Of a stretch of DNA of 64,000 nucleotides, positions 56,711 to 64,000 are shown one piece after another. The position numbers were made by a program, and so were the translations under genes. The stretch comes from a bacterium (GTDB taxonomy: Bacteria > Planctomycetota > Planctomycetia > Pirellulales > Pirellulaceae), in NCBI GenBank assembly GCA_030430075.1, contig JAUIGN010000028.1, positions 1-64,000 on the forward strand, read 5' to 3'. Position 1 is the first letter of the stretch. Every line of letters starts with the position of its first letter. Under the pieces are notes generated by a model. It did not search any database. It was not told the DNA's origin and saw nothing but the letters and a program-made list of their open reading frames with translations.

Positions 56711-58111
56711 TCAACTGAACCATCGAAGATCGACGCAGACTAACTCGCGGATCCAACCCGCGACCAGTAGCGTACATAGCAAACACGCGGCGTAAAACTG
56801 CCACGACCCGATTCGCTGCCGAAGCTGATCTCGCCCCACCAGCGACGCTGCCCCATAAACCAGCAGGATGGGTATCAACGGCAAATGGTAGCGTGAGTGG
56901 GCAAAGGCGATCGTGTGGATGGCGCACGGAAAAGCGATCCACAGCAGTAGCAAAACGTGTGTCCTCCAATCGGCCGGTGGCGTCACCCAGACGGCCAGGA
57001 TGGCCGCAAACATCGTGAGTGCGTAACTGCCACAGACGACGGCCGATAACGCGATCCAAGCGGGCTTTGACCATTCGCCAAACAGCCCCTGCCGCGCACC
57101 GGCCGCCAGCGTTCTCTCCAATTGCCAGAAGTTGCCAAACTTGACAACGCACCGTTGAAGCGACAACGCGGGATGAGCGAAGAAGAACTTGACCCCATAG
57201 CGCATGGCCGCTTTATCCAACTGTTCTTGCGTGAGCGGACCGGTTTGACCTTCCGCAGCCCGTTGGCGAGCCACGACGCGGTCCCACGAACGCTCGCCCG
57301 TCACCAGATCGATCGTCGCCCAACTGCGTTCCAGGGGCGTGTATTCGTAGTTCCCCATCATCACGTTGCGACCACCCATATCGTCGATCACCGTGAACGT
57401 CTCCTGCAGCCGGGTGTTCCGATAGACCCAGGGAGCAATCGTCACGGCAAACACCGCCAGCGTTACGCCAGCAGTCAGTAATCGCCGGGGGAGGGGCCCA
57501 CGGCCGCCAAACACCAAGGCAATCGCAAGGCACGGAGCAAACATCCAAAGCACACTGCGAGTGAGCGAGCCAAGCCCAAGGCAAAGCCCGAGCCCAACCG
57601 CGTCGAGCAGCGTTACCGCTCGCAGCAGGCGAACGCTGAGCAGCACGCCCGCCGTGGCGAAAAAGGTAAACAGCACTTCGCTCAGGATCAGGTTGTTGAA
57701 CCCCAGCAGCGACGGATAGAAACAATATGCCGCCGCCGCCACGATTCCCACTTCGGGCGAGTAGACCTGCCGTCCCAATTGGTACACGAGTACCACGGTC
57801 GCCAGACTAAGCAAAATGTTAAAAATCCGCACCGCCCAGTAGCTGTCGCTTCCCAGGACGCGATAGAACTGCGCCACGATGGCGGGAAACAGCGGCGGAC
57901 GCAGCGATGTCAGGTTGCCATTGGCATCCACGTAGCTCCCCGACTCGGCCAGCCGCGCCGCCAACCCCTGGTAATCCTGCGCATCCACGATCACCGGAGG
58001 CGCGTTACCCCAGGCCAGCAGCAGACCGATGCGCACGACGATGCCCAGGGCCAGGATGACCGTCAGGATTTGCGTAGTTCGTGTTCGCACGTTTGGGCGT
58101 TCCAGCAACAT
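56711..58111 (-). CDS. GT-C family glycosyltransferase (ArnT/PMT-like)
   Basis: About 466 residues from the ATG at 58111, which fits a start directly before the first helix; the ATG at 58228 would add 39 residues without features. Membrane helices fill most of the protein. The first extracytoplasmic loop has VIVDAQDYQGLAARLAESG, with the acidic residues expected for the catalytic Asp of GT-C enzymes, and LRPPLFPAIVAQFYRVLGSD follows. It probably transfers a sugar from a polyprenyl-phosphate donor in the periplasm, which suits the UbiA-type gene upstream. It belongs to the glycosyltransferase-39/ArnT type. Confidence 0.88.
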   Translation of the reverse strand: MLLERPNVRTRTTQILTVILALGIVVRIGLLLAWGNAPPVIVDAQDYQGLAARLAESGSYVDANGNLTSLRPPLFPAIVAQFYRVLGSDSYWAVRIFNILLSLATVVLVYQLGRQVYSPEVGIVAAAAYCFYPSLLGFNNLILSEVLFTFFATAGVLLSVRLLRAVTLLDAVGLGLCLGLGSLTRSVLWMFAPCLAIALVFGGRGPLPRRLLTAGVTLAVFAVTIAPWVYRNTRLQETFTVIDDMGGRNVMMGNYEYTPLERSWATIDLVTGERSWDRVVARQRAAEGQTGPLTQEQLDKAAMRYGVKFFFAHPALSLQRCVVKFGNFWQLERTLAAGARQGLFGEWSKPAWIALSAVVCGSYALTMFAAILAVWVTPPADWRTHVLLLLWIAFPCAIHTIAFAHSRYHLPLIPILLVYGAASLVGRDQLRQRIGSWQFYAACLLCTLLVAGWIRELVCVDLRWFS

Positions 58112-58386
58112 CGGTTTGTAGTTTCGAGAATCTACAACGTCGCGATCACAAGCCGTCGTGATAATCGGCAAGCGAGTGTAATTCGTAACTCCGGCAGCAA
58201 TGACTCTTCGAGAAATGAATATCGACATTTCCCATAACCGTTCAGAGGTCGGGGTCTGGCGCGTTTTTCGGCGGAAAATCCTGGCGTCGATGAGTCGCCG
58301 TTGGCCGAAAAATTTGCCTGCCCCCCTTCTGATTTTCCATCCTTTACGACTTTGGCCTGTGAACGCTTACGCCGCGTGAGTCTCAC

Positions 58387-59388
58387 TCAAAACGTCCACA
58401 AGGCCTTAACCTTGGACGGCGTGACGTTGAACAGATCGTAGAGGGCCGGCACCTCGATGAACATCAGGCTAAGAAACACGGCCAGGCAGAGGACCAGGTA
58501 GAACATCAGCCCCTTTTCACGGTACAGACGCTCCGGGTTCTGGACGGGGCTGTCCGCTTTCAGCGTGACGTGGATGTAGTAGCTGAAGAACCCGGCGATC
58601 AAGGGCAACGAGAGCAGCAATTCCAGCTTGTAGCGGACGATGAAGACCCCCAACGTCAGCGCCGCGCTGGACGCATAGAAGAACATGCTGACCAGCAGCT
58701 TTTCATCCGTGTAATAGCGGAAGGAACCCCGATAGGCCGCCGCCCTGGCCGGATCCCCAATCGCCCGGTATTCAGCGAATCGCTTGCTGGCCATAAAAAA
58801 GGCACCCACCATCCAGTAGGCTACCATCAGCGACACCGGTGGAATGACGTTCAGCGTCACCACATACCACCCCAGCAGCAAGCGGATCGGATTGTTGACC
58901 GACTCGGACAAAACATCTCCATACGCTAGCTCTTTCAGACGCACCGGCCGCACGTTGTACAGCAATCCCATCACCCACAGCCACAAGGCAACCAGGAAAA
59001 ACGGCACATTCACCAGCCAGGCAGCCCCCAACCCGGCAACGGCGAGCAACAGCCATTCGACATACGCCAGCGGCACCGACACAAGTCCAGAAGGAATCGG
59101 CCGCCGGCTCTTGACCGGGTGCCCCCGATCCGTCGGCGCATCCAGAATCTCGTTGATCACGTAGTTGCTTGACGCGACAAGACAGGTAGCCACAAAGCCG
59201 ATCGCCAGACTCAGGAAGCTGAACGCCCCCCACGCATCCGGGGCGTAGAACAATGCCAGCGGAACGCCCAGCAGCATGAAAACATTCTTGAACCAGTGAT
59301 CCGGGCGGGCAATGGAAACATACGGAGCCAACTTGCCCAGAATGCCCGTTGGCGCGGAAAGTTCGGCTTTGGCGGAATCGGTTGACAT
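58387..59388 (-). CDS. UbiA-family prenyltransferase (decaprenyl-phosphate phosphoribosyltransferase-like)
   Basis: 333 residues with about eight to nine membrane helices. The aspartate-rich motif is NEILDAPTDRGHP (N-x3-D-x3-D), and a second acidic region is YGDVLSESVNNPIR. The sequence from RPDHWFKNVFMLLGVPLAL to KSRRPIPSGLVS matches the branch of UbiA enzymes related to decaprenyl-phosphate phosphoribosyltransferase, which makes polyprenyl-phosphate pentose donors. The neighbouring GT-C protein would be a plausible consumer of such a donor. The spacer 58112-58386 upstream of the GT-C gene holds nothing recognised. Confidence 0.92.
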   Translation of the reverse strand: MSTDSAKAELSAPTGILGKLAPYVSIARPDHWFKNVFMLLGVPLALFYAPDAWGAFSFLSLAIGFVATCLVASSNYVINEILDAPTDRGHPVKSRRPIPSGLVSVPLAYVEWLLLAVAGLGAAWLVNVPFFLVALWLWVMGLLYNVRPVRLKELAYGDVLSESVNNPIRLLLGWYVVTLNVIPPVSLMVAYWMVGAFFMASKRFAEYRAIGDPARAAAYRGSFRYYTDEKLLVSMFFYASSAALTLGVFIVRYKLELLLSLPLIAGFFSYYIHVTLKADSPVQNPERLYREKGLMFYLVLCLAVFLSLMFIEVPALYDLFNVTPSKVKALWTF

Positions 59389-59410
59389 TTTTGTTAGAAG
59401 CTAGAAGTGA

Positions 59411-59521
<111 letters not shown>

Positions 59522-61403
59522 TACCGTTCCATCCAACACCCCAACACCAACAGGGACCAGAGAATCTGACCGTAGTTGCCTGTTCGATGAAGATGGCTGT
59601 TCATGAGTCGTTGAACGTGCGACTGGTCCAGCAGCCCCGCGACAGGCGTGTTTGCATCCAGAACACGGGCCCGAAATACTTCGCTGAGCGGGCCTCGCAG
59701 CCAGCCATCAATCGGGATCTCGAATCCCTGTTTCGGGCGATGGACCACGTCGTCTGGCAGCCAACCGTCACACAGTTGCTTGAAGAGCCATTTTGTCTGA
59801 CCCTGCCGAATTTTCAAGCGGGACGGAATCCGGGCCGACAGTTCCAGAAACTCGTGATCGACCAGCGGAGGTCGGACTTCCAACCCGACCGCCATGCTGG
59901 CCCGGTCGACCTTGGTCAGGAAGTCGTCAGGCAGCAGCATGTCAATGTCGGCGGCGATCATCCCGCGCAGCGGATCTCGACGGTGCGGACCAAAGCCGCG
60001 TGCGACGCAATCTTCCGGGCGATGCCCGTTCAGCTGGCTGCATACGTCGCCGTGCAGCAACTGCCGCCGTAGCGGCATACGACAGATCGAGATCGTATTG
60101 GCATAGGCGGCCGCCGCATCGAGCGACAGGTTCGTCAACACCGTTTTCCCTCGCGCCCATCGGGGCAACCAGTCGGCTTGCGGCCACATCCGGGCCACGT
60201 GGCGCAAGAGATGACGGCGGAGTACCGGTGGCAGGTAATTCCGCACCGAGGCTTCTTTCAAGTCATGCGCGTAGCGGCGATATCCGCCAAAACACTCGTC
60301 GCCTCCATCGCCCGAGAGGACCACTTTGACATGCTCTCGAGCCAGCCGGGAAACGGCCATCGTGGGGATCGCCGACGTGTCGGCAAAGGGTTCGTCATAG
60401 TAGCTGCTCAAATCATCCAGGCTGCTGACCGCCTCGGGCGTCACGATCTGCTCGTGGTGCTGTGTGCCAAGCCGCTTGGCGAGCGTGCGAGCGTAGGGAA
60501 GTTCGCTGAACCGCGCTTCTTCGAAGCCGATCGAAAAAGTGTGGCATTCGGTACCGCCTGATTCGATCAGGGCGGTTGTCACGGCGCTGGAATCCAGCCC
60601 GCCGCTGAGAAACGCACCGATTGGAACGTCCGCGATCCGATGTGCTGCAACGGTCTCGAAAAACTTGGCCCGGACGGCTTCGAGCCACTCGTCGACGCTC
60701 AAGTCGTCGTCCACTTGCGATTCCAGCCGCCAGTACCTGCGAGGGCTGGCGTCCAGCGTATCTCGCGTCACGCCCAGCACGTGTCCGGGCAGCAGTTTGC
60801 GTATGTGCTTGAAAATTGTGCGCTCGCCGGGGATCACGCCATAGGCCAGGTAATCTTCCAGAGCCTCAAGATCCAGCGACCGATCGAGACCGGGATAGAC
60901 GAGCAGCGGTTTGATCTCTGAACCAAACAGAAACGTCTCGCCGGTTCGACAATAGTACAGTGGCTTGATTCCCACGCGGTCCCGGGCCAGCAGCAGCCGC
61001 TGCCGGCGCTCGTCCCACAGGGCGAAGACAAACATGCCGCGCAAGCGGTGTACCAGATCGTCGGCATGTTCTTCGTACAGATGGACCAGCACTTCGGTAT
61101 CGGACTTGGTGCGAAACCGATGGCCTTGTGCGATCAAATCGTGTCGAAGTTGCCGGAAATTATAGATCTCGCCGTTGAACACGACCTGGACGCTTCCATC
61201 CTCATTCCCCAGCGGCTGATCGCCACCGGCCAGATCGATGATCGATAGCCGACGATGTGCTAAACCCACCCCCGGCCGCACGAGCAGCCCTTCTGCATCC
61301 GGCCCGCGATGCGCAATCGCACCGGCCATACCGCGCAGCGTGTCCTCGTCAACAGGTCGTTGATGATCGCGAAACAGGATGCCTGTGATGCCGCACATGT
61401 TTC

Positions 61404-61440
61404 TTAGAAGCTAGAGGCGAGAGGCTAGAGACGCGAGGCG
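61404..61440. repeat. GCGAG/CTAGA low-complexity repeat
   Basis: A run of AGAAGCTAGAGGCGAGAGG-type words immediately upstream of the amidotransferase start and left of the IS630 element. It uses the same vocabulary as the blocks at 56627-56706 and 59411-59521. Confidence 0.65.
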
Positions 61441-61487
61441 CAACAACATTCTAGTGGCTGCGGTAGAGGCCAGAATTCTGATTTCTA

Positions 61488-62784
61488 GTGCCGTTTGCGG
61501 TTCGTCAGTTTCGCGTTTTTCATAATGCAATTCCGTTTGTTTCTGCGGCGGATGCGCGTCGGCATTTTTTCCGAATGTGAGCACGCCAGGACTCGATGGC
61601 GATCTCGCGACGGCCGTTGCGCCAGGCAAGATAGCTCTCGATCGCGGCTTGTTGTTCTTCGTGGGTCCGGTAGTCAGAGTTTTCCAAGGAGAACTTCTTT
61701 AGAGCAGTGAACTGGCTTTCAATGCGGTTGAGCCAGGAAGCGTTCGTCGGTGTGCGATAGAATTTCACATGGTGCTGCTTGGCCCAGTCAAGAACTTCTT
61801 GTTTCAGATGGGGGCCATAGTTGTCCAGCACGATGTGAAGGGTTTCATCGTGACGGTATCGCCGCCTGAGCCATTTCAGAAACGCCAAGAACTCCACCCA
61901 GGTCTTTCGCTTGGTGAACTGGCCGAAGAGACGCCCCGTTTCCAAATCGTAGGCGGCCAGAAAATGTCGTACGCCGCCCTTGCGATGGTACGTGGCACGA
62001 TGGCGTTCGACCCGTTTGCGTCCCTTCTTCGCGAAGCATTGACCGTGTCGGGGTTGCAAATTCAAGGGACCAAACTCATCGACGCAGATCCGTCGGCCAC
62101 CTGCTGGCCGACGCTGGTAAAGCCGGCGAATTCGGCGGTATTTCGTCCGAAACTCGGGGTCGTGCGACTCCTTCCACGTCTTCGTGTGACGCCAGCGGAT
62201 GCGGAATCGCAGCAGCAGCGTGCGAAGCCAATTCAAGCTGATGTCGGGAATGATCTTTTGGCTGACGAGATACGCACGCAACTTGCTGAGCGACCACTGT
62301 GTCATCCCGATCAACGCTTGGGGAGAGGACAACGCGACTTCGGCAATTTGCTCCACCACGTCAGCCATAAACTTCCGTGGTGTGTCGCGGACTTGCCAGT
62401 ACGGATACCACTCAATCGATTCCAAGCCGCCACCATTGAAGCGATGAATAATCTGTCGCACCCACTGCGGAGTGCGCCCCACGCGTTCAGCGATCTCCCG
62501 GTTGGCAACGCCACCCGAAGAGAGCAAAATAATTCGTGCGTGGGAGCTATTCACTTGATTGGTGAGTTGGCGTTTCAGCCGATGTAGCTTACGCCGCTCC
62601 GGAGGAGCAATGCTTCGAACTCTTACCTTGTCCATTTGGGAGCCCTCCATGTTGACGTCTGTTTGCAACAACAAACCCACATGGAGGCTCCTTCTTGCTA
62701 AAACTGTTCCTATCGAACGCTGCAAACGCTAGCACTGATTGTGGTTGTGTTCGCAGCGCGAAAGTCCTGAACCGCAAACGGCAC
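61488..62784 (-). mobile_element. Complete IS630-family insertion sequence
   Basis: Terminal inverted repeats: GTGCCGTTTGCGGTTC at the left end (61488 onward) and its complement at the right end (to 62784). The match extends over about 31 bases with about four differences. TA dinucleotides flank both ends (61486-61487 and 62785-62786), the TA target duplication of the IS630/Tc1-mariner group. The element is 1297 bp long with one transposase gene on the minus strand, and looks intact. Confidence 0.92.
61520..62635 (-). CDS. IS630-family transposase
   Basis: 371 residues from the ATG at 62635, chosen because GGAGGG lies about nine bases upstream; an ATG at 62650 would add five residues. The N-terminus (about 25-85) is a helix-turn-helix DNA-binding region with NREIAERVGRTPQWVRQII, followed by a second winged-helix segment. 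The DDE catalytic triad is visible in CVDEFGPL, HIVLDNYGPH and NASWLNRIESQF. Length and motifs are complete and no internal stop is present, so the enzyme is probably active. Confidence 0.94.
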   Translation of the reverse strand: MDKVRVRSIAPPERRKLHRLKRQLTNQVNSSHARIILLSSGGVANREIAERVGRTPQWVRQIIHRFNGGGLESIEWYPYWQVRDTPRKFMADVVEQIAEVALSSPQALIGMTQWSLSKLRAYLVSQKIIPDISLNWLRTLLLRFRIRWRHTKTWKESHDPEFRTKYRRIRRLYQRRPAGGRRICVDEFGPLNLQPRHGQCFAKKGRKRVERHRATYHRKGGVRHFLAAYDLETGRLFGQFTKRKTWVEFLAFLKWLRRRYRHDETLHIVLDNYGPHLKQEVLDWAKQHHVKFYRTPTNASWLNRIESQFTALKKFSLENSDYRTHEEQQAAIESYLAWRNGRREIAIESWRAHIRKKCRRASAAETNGIAL

Positions 62785-63215
62785 TAGCATCTAGCTTCTA
62801 CCTAGCTTTGCGTAGTCGAACGAAGCCGTTGCATGCCTTGCTAATGCTCCGGTTCCAACTGTTGGCGGTATCTGGGCAGACGGTCAACGACGCCCTGGAC
62901 TCTGTACTGCCTGCGGATTTGCCGTCTTTTTGTACGTCTTGCTGAATCACGACGCGGAAGCTCAAGAGAATCTCTAGAGGCTGCCAAAAAACCGAGTTAA
63001 CTAAGAGTAAGTCTCAGGAGCAAAAGAGGTCAAATGTCGTTACCTGAGGTGTAATCCGCCGTCCTGCGGCGCCGACGTCTAATAACGCCCCGCCGTCCGG
63101 TACTTGGCGAAGGGTTTCGGCGATTTGGTCCCACGGCACAACGGTCGGAGACGGCAAAAATCTCAAGATACCCGGAAGACTCCAGCCCATCTAAATGCTC
63201 CGTGTGGGTTATCGA
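62785..63215. other. 431-base intergenic spacer, nothing recognised
   Basis: Short open frames here lack any recognisable protein feature, and no repeat, tRNA or clear terminator was seen. The sequence right of the IS630 TA duplication is the original target site. Confidence 0.4.
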
Positions 63216-63860
63216 TTATCGAGAACCGGTGTTGACAGGAGTTGTACAAGTGCTCAGCTTTTCATCCTGCAAACCGCGACCATCGCGATAGCGGACGATC
63301 CGTGCCGGATTACCAACTACGATCGCATAATCGGGTAAGGGTTTTGTGACGACAGAAGCCGCGCCCACGACGCAATGCTTGCCTACACTCGCCATTACAA
63401 GTGCGCGGTCACCAATCCAAGTGTCTTGGCCAATAGTGACTCGCGGAAAGATGCCCGGCTGTTCGCGCACCGGGATATCCAAACGCTCGATGCTGTGCTG
63501 CTGGTTCCCGTTGATGATCGATACAGAGGATCCGAGAAGCACATCCTCCTCGAGCGTTACATCACCCAGTACGCAGAAAGCGCCCACATAGGTGCGACGC
63601 CCAATCTTAGCGGTTGGGTGCGACAGAATCGTTCCAAAGCTTATCCACGAATCCTCGCCACATTCCGGCAGCACCAAGCGGTAAAACGCGCGGCGCAGGT
63701 AGACGCTGCTGACACCGGGCAAGAGGCTGAAGAATTGCGACCAACCGGCGAATCCCTTTTCAGAACCCAAAAGTGCTTGGCCGATCCGCAAGCCGACCCA
63801 GGCGGGCAACACCACAAAAAGCGCGATCAGGTCGGCAAGTTGTTTGGCGAGCCGCTTCAC
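63216..63860 (-). CDS. Hexapeptide-repeat (LbH) acyltransferase
   Basis: 214 residues from the GTG at 63860, supported by GGAG eight bases upstream and by a GTGA overlap with the preceding frame; the ATG at 63941 is less likely. The N-terminus has a hydrophobic helix (ADLIALFVVLPAWVGL). Residues about 85-200 are left-handed beta-helix repeats with an inserted loop carrying GNQQHSIERLDIPVREQ and the cap VTIGQDTWIGDRALVM and VVGNPARIVRYRDG. It resembles the colanic-acid and EPS acetyltransferases (WcaF/WbbJ-like). It probably decorates the exopolysaccharide. Confidence 0.9.
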   Translation of the reverse strand: MKRLAKQLADLIALFVVLPAWVGLRIGQALLGSEKGFAGWSQFFSLLPGVSSVYLRRAFYRLVLPECGEDSWISFGTILSHPTAKIGRRTYVGAFCVLGDVTLEEDVLLGSSVSIINGNQQHSIERLDIPVREQPGIFPRVTIGQDTWIGDRALVMASVGKHCVVGAASVVTKPLPDYAIVVGNPARIVRYRDGRGLQDEKLSTCTTPVNTGSR

Positions 63861-64000
63861 GAGCAGAACTCCACCCCATTTTCCGGCGTGATTCGTGTGG
63901 CGCCGCGTAACCACCGTAAGTGGGATCGGTAGGCCAGCCAACGCGCGGGGTTTAGCAGCCGCATGGCGATAACCGCCGAGCCCCGGGGGCTGCGGAGCTG
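63857..64000 (-). CDS. C-terminal end of an unidentified gene (partial)
   Basis: The minus-strand frame is open from the right edge to a TGA at 63857-63859, giving at least 47 residues (Q-L-R-S-P to E-F-C-S). It overlaps the GTG start of the acyltransferase by four bases (GTGA), the usual sign of a co-transcribed upstream gene. The visible tail is basic and tryptophan-rich and no family can be assigned. It could instead be a short gene starting at the ATG at 63964. Confidence 0.5.
   Translation of the reverse strand, partial: QLRSPRGSAVIAMRLLNPARWLAYRSHLRWLRGATRITPENGVEFCS

Overview
The window looks like a chromosomal segment of a planctomycete (phylum Planctomycetota). The evidence is a DUF1559 pseudopilin-like protein with a type IV-pilin-type N-terminus next to a small transthyretin-like lipoprotein, a giant secreted protein with SdrD-B-like, dockerin, GEVED and RTX modules, an FG-GAP/ASPIC-UnbV protein, a PEP-CTERM protein and high GC content. 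No rRNA, tRNA or CRISPR array was found. Species cannot be named from the sequence.

Layout. (1) 1-19771, plus strand: a giant modular adhesin-like ORF (about 5760 codons). Its 5' end reads straight into what looks like the end of an IS256-family-like insertion sequence at the left edge. It is followed by a DUF3124 protein, a DUF1559 protein and a lipoprotein. (2) 19852-29743, minus strand: a compact run with overlapping genes encoding an ABC exporter, two related glycosyltransferases, two related hexapeptide acyltransferases and a GNAT-like protein, then a protein fusing a glycoside-hydrolase-like barrel to a family-2 glycosyltransferase. The spacers around the fusion gene carry diverged repeats and a 25/26-bp tandem repeat. 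(3) 30710-36548: an exported M28 peptidase with propeller and PDZ domains on the plus strand. Convergent to it is an FG-GAP/ASPIC gene with one in-frame TGA followed by a bacterial SECIS-like hairpin, making it a candidate selenoprotein gene. (4) 36597-37622: a decayed IS256-family transposase. (5) 37950-49364: a PEP-CTERM protein, a Flp-pilin-like protein, a Wza-like polysaccharide export lipoprotein, several secreted proteins of unknown role, an O-antigen-ligase/VanZ fusion and a VanZ-like protein. (6) 49401-61398: a DUF218 (YdcF-like) gene and a minus-strand exopolysaccharide cluster of HAD hydrolase, three GT-B glycosyltransferases, an asparagine-synthase-like protein, a GT-C glycosyltransferase, a UbiA-family prenyltransferase and a second asparagine-synthase-family amidotransferase. 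(7) 61488-62784: an apparently complete IS630-family element with inverted repeats and TA target duplication. (8) 63216-64000: an acyltransferase and the 3' end of another gene running off the window.

Taken together, most of the window is about the cell surface: making, modifying and exporting polysaccharide, and secreting large surface proteins. The Wza-like lipoprotein, O-antigen-ligase-like protein, glycosyltransferases, GT-C protein, UbiA protein, amidotransferases and acyltransferases fit one exopolysaccharide programme of the exosortase/PEP-CTERM-associated kind. No exosortase, initiating sugar transferase or chain-length regulator lies inside the window. The most unusual single observation is the in-frame TGA with SECIS-like hairpin at 34735-34769.
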